In this document: in pieces, positions 44,138 to 54,463 of the stretch
Layout: every line of letters begins with the position of its first letter
How positions within the stretch are numbered: the first letter of the stretch is position 1
Source: Kaiparowitsia sp041742695
GTDB taxonomy: Bacteria > Cyanobacteriota > Cyanobacteriia > Elainellales > Elainellaceae
Direction of reading: 5' to 3'
Assembly (NCBI GenBank): GCA_041742695.1
Contig: JBGTOF010000332.1
Location: 1-64,000 of the forward strand
Length of the DNA: 64,000 bases
Translations under genes and position numbers: made by a program
The notes under the pieces: generated by a model
What the model saw: only the letters and a program-made list of their open reading frames with translations
Database searches by the model: none
What the model was told of the DNA's origin: nothing

Positions 44138-44875
44138 CTAGCTGGCCGATGCATCTTGCTCTGGGTTACTTGATGCAGTAGGTAACTCTAGGCAATAGCC
44201 AGCACCATACACAGTTTTGATATAGCGCGGACGGCGGGGATCAGGTTCTAGCTTAGTGCGCAGGTGCCGCACATGCACCCGAATTGTCTCAATATCGTCA
44301 TCAGGGTCATAACCCCAGACCTCTTTCAAAATTTCGCTAGGAGAAACGGTTTGCCCATGCCGCTGCAGCAAGCAATGCAACAGCTCGAATTCGAGATGAG
44401 TAAGCTTCACTGTGTGGTCAAACCAAATGGCCTCGAGCCGCTCTGGCACCAACGTTAGCGGGCCAAAGTTAAGAATTTCAGTATGCTTGGCGGCTTGAGG
44501 GATGCGATCTGTGCGCCGCAGCAGTGCACGTACGCGGGCCAGCATCTCTTCTACTTCGAACGGCTTAGTCAGGTAGTCATCGGCTCCTGCATTAAACCCT
44601 TCTACCTTATCCTGAGTTTGACTCAGAGCCGTTAGCATTAACACAGGAATATCGGCCGTGCGCTGGTCACGGCGTAGCCGCTGGCACACTGTAAATCCAT
44701 CGACCTTGGGCAGCATGAGGTCGAGCATAATCAGGTCGGGCACAAGCTGCAGCGCCAATGCTTGCCCTTTTACCCCATCAGGGGCCAAACTCACGCTATA
44801 GCCTGCCATTTCCAGGTTTACGGCAACCAGTTCAGAAATTGCAGGGTCATCATCGATAACAAGAATACGAGGCAT
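44138..44875 (-). CDS. rpaA: circadian output response regulator RpaA (mirror copy)
   Basis: Identical to the 245-residue RpaA at 41546-42283, with Asp52 and the DNA-binding helix intact. A genuine second rpaA would be surprising for a clock output regulator normally present once, which is one reason to doubt the duplication. Confidence 0.88.
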   Translation of the reverse strand: MPRILVIDDDPAISELVAVNLEMAGYSVSLAPDGVKGQALALQLVPDLIMLDLMLPKVDGFTVCQRLRRDQRTADIPVLMLTALSQTQDKVEGFNAGADDYLTKPFEVEEMLARVRALLRRTDRIPQAAKHTEILNFGPLTLVPERLEAIWFDHTVKLTHLEFELLHCLLQRHGQTVSPSEILKEVWGYDPDDDIETIRVHVRHLRTKLEPDPRRPRYIKTVYGAGYCLELPTASSNPEQDASAS

Positions 44876-45617
44876 TATTAAGCAATTTTTTTGGTGTCAA
44901 TCGGGATGCAGGAGTTCAGTATCAGGGCTTAATTTGGGCGAACTGGAGATTAAATCGCTATGCTAGACGACTTGCTCTAAGTGTCAGCAGCTTCTGGCCT
45001 CATGTCTAAGCCACGTCTCTTAGCCACACAACTTATTCCGACAATTCTATTTTTTTTGTTAATTATGCACCTTCCTCCCACAGTATTTCATAATTCGACA
45101 TAGAGATTATTAACACTTTAACGTTTTGCAGTGTTGCCTTTTCTACTTTAGGGGGTTGCATCTCTAGTTTTTAATTCTTTGGATCAAACCGTTTACTTGA
45201 TTGGGAAGCGTAAGGGTAAAGCAGGTGTGTCCGCTGCCGCTGGTGACGCCAATTGTTCCATACAGGTGGTGTGTCAGGCTTTTGACTAGCGCACCATGGC
45301 ACTGGATTGATGCAGCTATCGATCTGCACCAACCCGATCCATTGCCAGTCTGCCATTAGCAGCAAGAGCAGATAGGCTTTCGCATGTCGTGGCAGAACGA
45401 GACCCTAACCAAACGGCGGACTATTGTCAACGCTTGCACTTATGACCTGCCCCTCAAGCACTGCAGCCTTGCGCCGCAAAGACCATACGCTAAATAAGGC
45501 AATCATCAAGTGACTTTAAAGGTTGCCGTGTTCATTGAGATGCTCAGCAACGCATAACCCATCCAAGGTGAGTTCAATAGCTTTGTTTTAGCTCCGCGCT
45601 GCAGGGCTGCAACAACG

Positions 45618-45658
45618 CTAAACCGGTTTTGCCTACGTTATAGGCGGAACCGGTTTAG
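45618..45658 (-). terminator. hairpin terminator candidate (mirror copy)
   Basis: Mirror of 40763-40803; it follows the stop of the mirror J-domain/pentapeptide gene at 45745. Confidence 0.6.
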
Positions 45659-45744
45659 GATTTTATCAAACTAGCGTCATACGGGCTAGTGACAGCGAGG
45701 GGCAATCTAGCCCCAACTGAGCCGCCAGATTCTACACTTCAGCC

Positions 45745-46710
45745 TTAAGCATGCAGTCGGCCATCCGGCATCGTTGCTCCGGTCAAAACCGCTCCCGTTA
45801 GCTTCACCATCAACTTGTCTTGAACACCAACGCGCGCTCCTTTGAGGTTAGCTCCGGTCAGGTCTGCACCGCTTAGGTCAGCCCCAATCAAGTTGGCTTC
45901 ACGCAGGTCGGCATTTTTTAAGTTGGCCTGTAGCATATTGGCCCGGAACAGATTTGCGCGGTGTAAGTTAGCCCCGCTCAAATTCACTTTATGTAAGAAG
46001 GCATCACTTAAATTAGCGTTGCTGAGATTGGCATTGCTAAGGTTACGACCGGCCAAGTCCTTCTCTTTAAGGTTTTGCCCACTAAGATCCGTCCCACTCA
46101 GATCGGGGGGTTGCTGCTTAGCATGAGGCTGACTGCCTGACTGACTCGCCGATCGCCCGTTTTGGGAAGGGTTGGATTGAGATGACGAAGAGGGCGGCGG
46201 CTGATAGCTTTGATAGGCTTGATGCCCGGGGGGGGTATAGCTGGAACCGCTGTAGCTAGACCCACTAGAGTTAGGATTGTGCTGTCGAGCTTGACTATAG
46301 CCCTGGTAATAATAGTGAGGGCGTGGCGGCGGCTGGTAGTAGGAGCGCGAAGAAGTGCGCGCGGAACTCGACGAGGATGAGGCAGACGACTTGGGCGGGG
46401 TTGAGTGGGCAGACGATTCGCTGGACTGAGATGTGCTGGACTGATAGGGATTTCGCGGAGTAGATGTGCTGGATTTGGAGCTAGCTGTTGTCGAGCGAGA
46501 CCCATTGCGATAGGACGTCCGCAGGCGATCGCGCGCTTGGTTTAGCTCTTTCAGCTTCTCTTGAGCCTTTTCCTGAAGGCGAGGCTTATCCTGCGGAATT
46601 CGATCTGGATGCCAAACGAACACCAGATCCTTATAGGCCTGATTCACCTCTTCTAGTGAAGCGCCCGGCTCTAACCCCAATACGCGATAGCTTTGCTCGA
46701 TATCGTCCAT
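45745..46710 (-). CDS. J-domain protein with pentapeptide repeats (mirror copy)
   Basis: Identical to the 321-residue protein at 39711-40676: J-domain with HPD at 34-36, a low-complexity linker and about 18 pentapeptide repeats. The low-complexity linker is also unchanged, although such sequence usually drifts fast, which argues for a very recent or artefactual copy. Confidence 0.9.
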   Translation of the reverse strand: MDDIEQSYRVLGLEPGASLEEVNQAYKDLVFVWHPDRIPQDKPRLQEKAQEKLKELNQARDRLRTSYRNGSRSTTASSKSSTSTPRNPYQSSTSQSSESSAHSTPPKSSASSSSSSARTSSRSYYQPPPRPHYYYQGYSQARQHNPNSSGSSYSGSSYTPPGHQAYQSYQPPPSSSSQSNPSQNGRSASQSGSQPHAKQQPPDLSGTDLSGQNLKEKDLAGRNLSNANLSNANLSDAFLHKVNLSGANLHRANLFRANMLQANLKNADLREANLIGADLSGADLTGANLKGARVGVQDKLMVKLTGAVLTGATMPDGRLHA

Positions 46711-47003
46711 CTAGCTCACGATAGCATTTTCGATGCGGTTGGAATTCAGGGATAGGCAGTGGTACGCCATCGCTCGTTTGATAAGACTCGGCGCCTCACG
46801 ATGGCTGCTGCCGTGATTGGGTGGACGACGGAAGGTGGTTAAACGGCGTGGACCGTGGCCAGTGGACAGGGAAGGCAATGGGGAGCGATCGCCCTGAGTT
46901 TCCCAGTTTTAAGTACAGAATCAAGCCAGCTTGCTGGGCGTTAAGCCACCACCTAAGAACGCGATTTATCGCTGATCCAGCTTCATCTCTGACCCAATAC
47001 ACG

Positions 47004-47597
47004 TCACTTGGCTCCGCGCTTTTCTTTGGCCATCTTCTTACCGACCTTGTCTGCATCAGACTTGTTAGCCGATCCGTTTGTTTCTAGTAGTACTGGAGCC
47101 GTTTGCAGATGGGCTTCTAGAAACCATAGCCGCTTGTCAATGGCGCGAGACACCTCGGTGAATAGGTCTGCGGTGTCAGCATCGCCTAAGTCATCAGTTT
47201 CGTCGATATCGTCACGCACCAGCTTGCCGTAGGCTGCATAGCGCTCTGCTAAAGCTACGATATGGTCTTTGCCCTCAATGGCCTCTAGAGGATAGTCCTC
47301 CAAAATGGAGCTGGCAACAGCCATACGGGCAGTGCCTAGGGCCGTGCCGCCAAGTGCTGTAACCCGTTCAGCAATCATATCAACGAACTCTTCCAGCTCT
47401 GACGCCATCTCGTCAAACAGCTCATGGAGTTGATAAAAATCCATGCCTTTGACATTCCAGTGCGCTTGCTTCACTTGGGTTTTTAGATCAAGTGTTGACG
47501 CAAGTGCACGATTGAGAATGCTGGCCACTTGGGTTCGTAGGTCAATCGAGAGGTCGATTTGTGTGGAATAAAAGGGTTGGTTGCCGTTGCTGCCCAT
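47004..47597 (-). CDS. dpsA: DNA-binding ferritin-like protein Dps (mirror copy)
   Basis: Identical to the 197-residue protein at 38824-39417, with the complete ferroxidase site (His46, His58, Asp62, Asp73, Glu77). Confidence 0.93.
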   Translation of the reverse strand: MGSNGNQPFYSTQIDLSIDLRTQVASILNRALASTLDLKTQVKQAHWNVKGMDFYQLHELFDEMASELEEFVDMIAERVTALGGTALGTARMAVASSILEDYPLEAIEGKDHIVALAERYAAYGKLVRDDIDETDDLGDADTADLFTEVSRAIDKRLWFLEAHLQTAPVLLETNGSANKSDADKVGKKMAKEKRGAK

Positions 47598-48080
47598 GTC
47601 GCTTCATCCTGCCAAGGTATTCAAAAAATGGAACTGTGGCCGAAACCGTGAACTCGATTGCTGTTAAAGGGGCTGGCTGGAGGCGCTTAGTCAGCAGCAA
47701 TGTCCGTCGTCCTAGTGCCTGATTCGCCAGAGCAGCCCTATCCCTCACTGCAGTTGTGATTTCACTTTAAATATTAAAGATATCCTAAACCTACAATGCG
47801 ATCGCCCTGATCGCAAATATCCCCCTACATGCTACATGGTCTGCCTCGGCTCTGCCTTAAGATGCCATCCATTGGCTTGCCCGATTGAACTTGGTAAGAG
47901 GAGCTACGGCTTTGCCCTCTGCCTACAGATCTGGCCCAGGTTGAGCGAAGATGGAGAGGGAGGGCAGATGCACTCCACACTCCGCGGGTTGAATTTTATA
48001 AATGGTCGAACTTCATGAATTGCCGAAGGGCAGACATGGGGCAAACCAGGGTTTTAGCGTTAGGGATTTAAGAGCGAGAC

Positions 48081-50222
48081 ATGAACGAGATTCTCTATGT
48101 AGAGATCCCCACTCCGGATACAGCTGCTGTGCATCACTGGCTGCACCAAGTCTATACGCCGAGTTGGGGAGAAAAGATCTCCACACCGGATGGGTTTCGA
48201 CTGCGGGCTCTGCAACCCGCGGGCACAGCCCCGTCGGCGGGGAGTGGACTGTCGAACGAGCTGTCGGGGTTTGTGTGGTCAGCCATGCGCACGACCTACC
48301 TCAAGGTGTTTCGCTGGGGCGATCGCCCGTTTCCTCAAGAGTCTCATCTGTTGCAGCAGTTAGTGGCGGCCCTCCGCGATGCGTTTCCCCATCACTATCC
48401 CCAACTGCCGACCATTGACTTGGCGCAGCAGTCCATCTTTGACGCGCTAGCTCCTCACTATCCCCTGACAGCCCACTACTTCCGCCGCATTCCCAATGGG
48501 GAAGCTGATCTCACGCGCGTCTACTGGTGGGAACAACGGTGGCGCAGCGGCGCCCAACAGCGGCGATCGCCCCAACCGGTTGTCTTCCCCATGCCTGATG
48601 CCGACCACAGTCGCCCACCCAGCTATGACCTGTTATACATCGGCGGGGCGCTAGGCGTGATTCACGCGGCCGTCATGGCACGGCTAGGGTATCGGGTGCT
48701 GCTCGTCGAGCGGTTGCCCTTTGGCCGCATGAATCGAGAGTGGAACATCTCTCGCATGGAGTTTCAAAGCTTGATTGACCTGGGGCTATTTACCCCAGAG
48801 GAATTTGAGACGCTCATTGCCGCAGAGTATGAAGACGGCTTCCACAAGTTCTTTGATGGCAATAATCCCCCCCTATGCCGATCGCCCGTGCTGCACACGC
48901 CCACCGTGCTGAATGTGGCCATTGATGCAGAAAAGCTGCTGCGCCTCTGCGGAGACAAGCTGCGAGCAGCAGGCGGCACGATATGGGACGAGACAGAATT
49001 TGAGCGGGTGGAGGTATCGTCATCGGGCGTTACCTTGCAGGCCGTGCATCTGCCGTCTCAAGCCCCGCGCACGGTTACAGCGCGCCTGCTAGTGGATGCG
49101 ATGGGTACGGCCTCGCCCATTGCGGGGCAGCTGAATGGAGGGCACGCGTTCGACAGCGTTTGTCCGACGGTGGGCGCTGTGATTGCGGATGGGTTTGAGC
49201 CGGGCGTGTGGGATTCGCGCTATGGCGATGTGCTGTTTACCCACGGCGATATTTCGCGGGGACGGCAGCTGATTTGGGAGCTATTTCCGGCTCAAGGGAA
49301 GGAACTTACCTTTTACCTGTTTCACTATCACCAGGTAAACCACGAAAACCCTGGCTCGTTACTGGAAATGTATGAAGACTTCTTTACGGTGCTGCCAGAG
49401 TATCGCCGTTGCAATTTAGACCAGCTGACCTGGAAAAAGGCCACCTTTGGCTATATTCCTGGTTATTTCAGCGTGCGGGGGAGCGATCGCACCATTGCAG
49501 TTGATCGAATTCTGGCCATTGGGGACGCGGCTTCGCTGCAATCGCCCTTGGTCTTTACGGGCTTTGGAGCGTTGGTGCGAAACCTGTCGCGCCTTACAGA
49601 TCTGCTGGATACCGCGCTGCGCCACGATCTACTACAGGCACGCCACCTCAACCAGATTCGCGCGTTTCAGAGCAATATTGCCGTCACTTGGTTGTTTTCG
49701 AAGGGAATGATGGTGCCTACGGGTAAGCATGTGGCCCCACAACGGGTCAACGCCATGCTCAATACCTTCTTCGGAATTTTGGGAACCGAATCTACCAATA
49801 TTGCCGATCGCTTCATCAAAGACCGAACCGGCTGGGTGCCCTTCAACCGTATGGCGGTGAAGGCCGCCCTGCAAAATCCCAAATTATTGCTGTGGATTTG
49901 GGAACTTGCGGGGAGCAAAGATATTCTGCGCTGGTTGGGCACCTATCTGAGCTTTAGCCTGACGGCGCTCGTGAGCTGGGCGCTGCAGTGGCTACCGGGG
50001 GTCGTGCGATCGCTCCAACCCACGCTAGAGCCTCGATTCCCGGCGCTATGGCTAGGGCTGCTGGCCCGCAGCTACGCTATCACCTACACCATGGGCAAAC
50101 CCCAGCCGATTCACTCGTCCTTGGCGAAACGGCTGCAGGGGGTGCAACCCTCTGTGCGATCGCCCGCCCGCCCTACCTCGCAAACGCCTAGTGCTCAATC
50201 GAACGTTGGGAACAAGATTTAG
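48081..50222 (+). CDS. cruA: CruA/CruP family lycopene cyclase-like flavoprotein (mirror copy)
   Basis: Identical to the 713-residue protein at 36199-38340, including the FAD-binding segment at 182-212 and the EWNISR motif. GAGCGAG precedes the ATG. Confidence 0.75.
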   Translation: MNEILYVEIPTPDTAAVHHWLHQVYTPSWGEKISTPDGFRLRALQPAGTAPSAGSGLSNELSGFVWSAMRTTYLKVFRWGDRPFPQESHLLQQLVAALRDAFPHHYPQLPTIDLAQQSIFDALAPHYPLTAHYFRRIPNGEADLTRVYWWEQRWRSGAQQRRSPQPVVFPMPDADHSRPPSYDLLYIGGALGVIHAAVMARLGYRVLLVERLPFGRMNREWNISRMEFQSLIDLGLFTPEEFETLIAAEYEDGFHKFFDGNNPPLCRSPVLHTPTVLNVAIDAEKLLRLCGDKLRAAGGTIWDETEFERVEVSSSGVTLQAVHLPSQAPRTVTARLLVDAMGTASPIAGQLNGGHAFDSVCPTVGAVIADGFEPGVWDSRYGDVLFTHGDISRGRQLIWELFPAQGKELTFYLFHYHQVNHENPGSLLEMYEDFFTVLPEYRRCNLDQLTWKKATFGYIPGYFSVRGSDRTIAVDRILAIGDAASLQSPLVFTGFGALVRNLSRLTDLLDTALRHDLLQARHLNQIRAFQSNIAVTWLFSKGMMVPTGKHVAPQRVNAMLNTFFGILGTESTNIADRFIKDRTGWVPFNRMAVKAALQNPKLLLWIWELAGSKDILRWLGTYLSFSLTALVSWALQWLPGVVRSLQPTLEPRFPALWLGLLARSYAITYTMGKPQPIHSSLAKRLQGVQPSVRSPARPTSQTPSAQSNVGNKI

Positions 50223-50331
50223 TCCGTATATGTACGGCAGTCTCCTCACAAACCCGGGAAATTCACGACAAATTTTGTGTTTTTCCGATGAAGAGTATGA
50301 AATTCGCTGGTGTAAGCACCACAGGCTAACT

Positions 50332-50421
50332 ATGCTAATAAACAACAAAGCTTCTGCTAGCGGGCCTGGTTGGTTCTGGGTATGGCGGAATGCTGATGTT
50401 AATCTCCTTGATTCTGAATAG
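50332..50421 (+). CDS. candidate 29-residue small protein (mirror copy)
   Basis: Mirror of 36000-36089; the same short frame ends just before the strong terminator. It remains speculative. Confidence 0.3.
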   Translation: MLINNKASASGPGWFWVWRNADVNLLDSE

Positions 50422-50430
50422 TGTTGGTTC

Positions 50431-50460
50431 GGGTGCTTCCATTTGGGAGCACCCTTTTTT
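50431..50460 (+). terminator. strong rho-independent terminator (mirror copy)
   Basis: Mirror of 35961-35990: stem GGGTGCTTCC/GGGAGCACCC, loop ATTT, then TTTTTT on the plus strand. Confidence 0.9.
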
Positions 50461-50560
50461 CTTCGACCCGCGATATTTGGATAATGTTTGGATGTCGTTT
50501 CTATAGTCCCCACCAGGAGTAGTCTGGCGAATATAGGCTAAGCCATTCGCTAGCTGGTCC

Positions 50561-51022
50561 TTAATCGGGAGGCTTCGCAAGTTTGAGAATGGCTTGGGCG
50601 ATCGCCCCCTCGATCGGCATCACCGAGAGCCGATTCCCCGGCCGCACTAGCAACAGCTCCTTAGGGCTAAACGCGTCTCGCAGCTGATCCAACGTCACTG
50701 TTGTGGACCACTGCTCTACAAACGCCACTGCCACAGTATGCCAGCGAGGATCTTCCAGGCTGGATTTGGGATCATAGTATTTGCTGTCTTGGTCAAATTG
50801 CGTCGGATCGATCACCTGTGCTTCAGCCACCTCCATTATCCCTACAATGCCAGGAGGGGATGTATTGGAGTGGTAGAAGAAGATGCGATCGCCCGGTTTC
50901 ATCTCCTTCAAAAAGTTTCGCGCCTGATAATTGCGGACGCCATCCCATAGCGTGGTGCCGTCTCGCTCTAGGTCTTTAATGCCGTATACACCTGGTTCTG
51001 ATTTCATCAACCAATAGGTCAT
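50561..51022 (-). CDS. EVE domain-containing protein (mirror copy)
   Basis: Identical to the 153-residue EVE protein at 35399-35860, with the MTYWLMKSEP start and WDGVRNYQARNF motif. Confidence 0.9.
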   Translation of the reverse strand: MTYWLMKSEPGVYGIKDLERDGTTLWDGVRNYQARNFLKEMKPGDRIFFYHSNTSPPGIVGIMEVAEAQVIDPTQFDQDSKYYDPKSSLEDPRWHTVAVAFVEQWSTTVTLDQLRDAFSPKELLLVRPGNRLSVMPIEGAIAQAILKLAKPPD

Positions 51023-51128
51023 CGACTCATCCTTCTATCGAATTCAAATACCTCCGACCTGGTTTTAAATACCGCCCATCTGAACCGCTTATCTGGTTAC
51101 AGAGGGTGCTCGCACGAGGGCCATCACC

Positions 51129-52685
51129 CTAATAGTGTTCGTGAGACGGCTCGTCAGGGAGGGGATGCACTGAGGCTTGTGAGCTTGGGGAGTGTAGGTT
51201 CGAGATCTGCGAGTCTAGAATCTGCGAGTCGGGGTGGGCGATCGCCGCATCAGCATCCGGTTGAGTGTCATCTTCCAGCCTATGCTCACTGGCCTCCGCA
51301 TCTGCTTCAGAAGCCGCCAGTCGTTCGATTTGAATCTGTTGCAGCCGTGGCCCTGCCGCCGACGTGACCTGCAGTTCTAGGTTCTCGTACCTCAGAAGCT
51401 CTCCCTCTGCTGGAATTTTTTGAAGCTGATGAATCAAGAACCCGCCTAGGGTCTGGTAATCATCGGCCAAGGGAAACGCCAGCGACAGCATCTCGTTGAC
51501 CTCTTCTAGATTCATCTGCGCCTGCACCAGCACAGTCCGCTCGTCTATATATTGAATCATGGGCTCTTCTTCTTCGCCCTCGGGTTCCTTCGATTCACCA
51601 ATGATCTCCGACGCCAGATCCTTCAGCGTCACCAGACCCGCCGTACCGCCATATTCATCGGCAACCATCACCAGCGATTGCCCACTTTGCTGCATTAGAT
51701 GCAGTAGCTCATTCAGGGGCAGATGCTCGGGGACAAACTGAACGGGGCGAATCCACAGCGTGAGCGGGCTATCGTCATTGACCTGCCCCTGCACCCAAGG
51801 TTCTGCTAGATCTTTAAAAGAAATCACGCCGTCTATCTGATCCAACGATTCGGCGATGATGGGATAGCGTGAGTGCCCAGACTCTGCCACCTCATGCAGC
51901 ACATCCTTGAAAGTGGCATTCCGTTGGATCGCCACAATACTAATGCGGGGTACCATCACCTCGCGCACGGTGACATCGGCAAATTCCAGCACATTGTTCA
52001 GCAGTTCACGCTCTTCTTCTTCTAAGTCGGGCGACGTGCTAGAGGTTTGAATAATCAGCTGCAACTCTTCGGGGGTGATGCGGCTATACCAGCCATGCCC
52101 ACCAGTGCGAATGCCCACCATCCGCAACAGCATGCGGGTGGACTGGTTGAGTACCCAGATGAACGGGTTAAACACGCGGGCGATCGCCAGACTCGGTGGC
52201 CCTAAAAACCGCGCCAACTGTTCGGGATAAATCATCGCCACCGACTTAGGGCACAGTTCTCCCAGCACAATCTGCAGATAAGCAATTAGGAAAAAGGCAA
52301 CCGGCACCGCTACAGAATGGGTCAACACATTGAGCGTAGCGACAGGGATCGGCAAAAATTGCAGCCAATACTGCAGCAGCACCGCCATGGTGTGCTCCCC
52401 AATCCACCCGAGGGCCAAGCTTGACAGGGTAATGCCCAACTGCGCTGTAGACAGCAGCCGCTCGATGCTGCGCTGCAAATCTTGCACAGTGCGGGCTTGC
52501 ACATCCCCCCCTGAGGCCAGTTGGTTAATCCGCGACTGCCGTACCGAGACGATAGAAAACTCGGCTGCCACAAAAAATGCGTTGATAGTAATCAGCAGCA
52601 GCACCGATAACAGACGCAGGGCAATGTCTGAACTGCTTAGGTAAAGACCATTTGCCAGAGGTTGAAGTTGAGCCAGGGGAATCAT
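51129..52685 (-). CDS. CNNM/CorC (HlyC) family membrane protein (mirror copy)
   Basis: Identical to the 518-residue protein at 33736-35292: DUF21 membrane domain, CBS pair and CorC_HlyC domain, with the acidic tail unchanged. Confidence 0.9.
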   Translation of the reverse strand: MIPLAQLQPLANGLYLSSSDIALRLLSVLLLITINAFFVAAEFSIVSVRQSRINQLASGGDVQARTVQDLQRSIERLLSTAQLGITLSSLALGWIGEHTMAVLLQYWLQFLPIPVATLNVLTHSVAVPVAFFLIAYLQIVLGELCPKSVAMIYPEQLARFLGPPSLAIARVFNPFIWVLNQSTRMLLRMVGIRTGGHGWYSRITPEELQLIIQTSSTSPDLEEEERELLNNVLEFADVTVREVMVPRISIVAIQRNATFKDVLHEVAESGHSRYPIIAESLDQIDGVISFKDLAEPWVQGQVNDDSPLTLWIRPVQFVPEHLPLNELLHLMQQSGQSLVMVADEYGGTAGLVTLKDLASEIIGESKEPEGEEEEPMIQYIDERTVLVQAQMNLEEVNEMLSLAFPLADDYQTLGGFLIHQLQKIPAEGELLRYENLELQVTSAAGPRLQQIQIERLAASEADAEASEHRLEDDTQPDADAAIAHPDSQILDSQISNLHSPSSQASVHPLPDEPSHEHY

Positions 52686-53155
52686 CCGCGGATGCTAAGG
52701 GGAACAGGGCCGATACGCCCGCGCTGGGAAATCATGGGGGCGCGATCGCACAAACTAAAAAAACTTGAAATAGAGAGAGACAGATGCCATGCGGCGTTCT
52801 AGAAACGTTTCGATAGCGGGTACAACATATCCGCCCTATACGCCACTAGATAACCTATTTCAGACAAGATGCATCTGCTGCCCCGACCCTGCCAAAAATA
52901 CATGGGCAGCGTGGGTCAGAAAGCGTAGCCCAGTCAAAATCGAATTTACTCCTCTGAACTTAGCACCCAGCTAGCCTAGCTGTCTGCTGTCCTGATGAAA
53001 TTTTAGGGCGGCGTTGGGGGGAGCGATCGCCCAACCGGGTATTGCCACCTGTCACAGCAGAACCTGCTGTTTTTAGCATGCAGGCGACTCTACCCACTTC
53101 TGCAACACTGCACTAAACGGGTGCCAGATCTGCACCTCAGGCCACAGGGCGACCC

Positions 53156-53407
53156 TTAGTTCTGCGCTGGGGTGTTGACTCTAGCCTTCACGTCTTCCAA
53201 AATCTTCTCTTCAGGAATGATGAGCACGTCATCGGTGCGCGCCTGAGACTCTCCCTCACTCAGCACCGTAGGGCGGACATCGGGTTGCGTCACCCCCTTC
53301 AAAGCCTCGCGCCCTAGCGCATAGCCCCAGGCTGCGCTCACTACCCCGGCCCCTACCATGAGCGACAGCAATACCAACGTTAGCGCAACGGTTGAGTTAA
53401 ATTTCAT
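53156..53407 (-). CDS. small secreted or membrane-anchored hypothetical protein (mirror copy)
   Basis: Identical to the 83-residue protein at 33014-33265, with one N-terminal hydrophobic segment and an acidic C-terminal half. Confidence 0.7.
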   Translation of the reverse strand: MKFNSTVALTLVLLSLMVGAGVVSAAWGYALGREALKGVTQPDVRPTVLSEGESQARTDDVLIIPEEKILEDVKARVNTPAQN

Positions 53408-53604
53408 GTCAAATGAGTCTCCAACTGCTCCCCACCGGTGGGGTTGGCAGCAACAAGATACAATAGTTGGCTAGAGCGTAACCTTTCTGTCAGAGCTATC
53501 TACTGATAGTATTCAATACTATCTAATCTCTGGCAGGTCGGTGCGTTTCTGCCAGAGTTGCTCACAACAGCCGTGACGAGCAGCGTGGCGGTGGTGCATT
53601 CCTA

Positions 53605-53677
53605 CCAGGGTTGGCCGAGCGGATGAGGCAGCGAACTCATAATTCGCCTTAGGCAGGTTCAACTCCTGCACCCTGGA
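53605..53677 (+). tRNA. tRNA with anticodon CAU, probably tRNA-Ile2 (mirror copy)
   Basis: Mirror of 32744-32816, with the same cloverleaf, loop CTCATAA and 7-bp acceptor stem. Confidence 0.9.
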
Positions 53678-53737
53678 CTTTTCCATACAAGAGCAATGCT
53701 GGGTTTGGGCCATGATCTGAGCCCGAGCTATGGCATG

Positions 53738-53772
53738 ATTTTGGAGCGCAGCCAACTGCCGCGCTCCAAAAT
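53738..53772 (+). terminator. hairpin between the tRNA and pyrE (mirror copy)
   Basis: Mirror of 32649-32683: 12-bp stem, ending 22 bases before the mirror pyrE ATG. Confidence 0.6.
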
Positions 53773-53793
53773 TGTGAACAAATTATTGTGTCT

Positions 53794-54429
53794 ATGAATA
53801 GCCCCATGACGAGCCCCGTGCTATCCCTAACGCCTCACGAAGTAGCAACGGCAGAGTTGCCCCTGCTGCGAGGCTACTTGTTGGACTTGGTGTGCGCCGT
53901 GGCCTATCGCGAGGGCGAGTTTTTGCTCACCTCCGGGCAAACCACGTCTTACTACATCAACGGCAAGCAGGTGGCGCTCCATGCGTGGGGTGGGCTGGCG
54001 GTGGGGCGGGTGCTCCTAGCCATGATGCCGCCGGGGGCGATCGCCGTGTCGGGTCTCACGTTGGGGGCTGACCCGCTGATTACCGCAACCAGTGTGGTGG
54101 CGGCCTATGAGGGGCGATCGCTCACCGCTCTGATTGTGCGAAAGGAAGCCAAAGGCCACGGCACTCAGGCCTATATCGAAGGCCCCACCCTGCCGCCTGG
54201 CAGCGAGGTGGTTGTGCTAGAAGACGTGGTGACCACGGGACAATCTGCCCTCAGGGCCGTAGAGCGCCTTATTGCGGCGGGGTATCAGGTTAACCACATC
54301 ATTGCCTTGGTCGATCGGCTGCAGGGGGGTGGTGAGCTTTACGCCAAACAGGGCCTGCAGTTTCATCCCGTGTTTTCGATTTCAGATGTGCAGCAGCGCT
54401 GGCGCGAGCTTCATCCCGTGGGCGAGTAG
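53794..54429 (+). CDS. pyrE: orotate phosphoribosyltransferase (mirror copy)
   Basis: Identical to the enzyme at 31992-32627, with the PRPP motif VVVLEDVVTTGQSA. The start is taken as ATG 53794; GTG at 53788 is the alternative. Confidence 0.92.
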   Translation: MNSPMTSPVLSLTPHEVATAELPLLRGYLLDLVCAVAYREGEFLLTSGQTTSYYINGKQVALHAWGGLAVGRVLLAMMPPGAIAVSGLTLGADPLITATSVVAAYEGRSLTALIVRKEAKGHGTQAYIEGPTLPPGSEVVVLEDVVTTGQSALRAVERLIAAGYQVNHIIALVDRLQGGGELYAKQGLQFHPVFSISDVQQRWRELHPVGE

Positions 54430-54463
54430 AGTATAGGGCACGTGCCTACAGTGCTTACAGTGC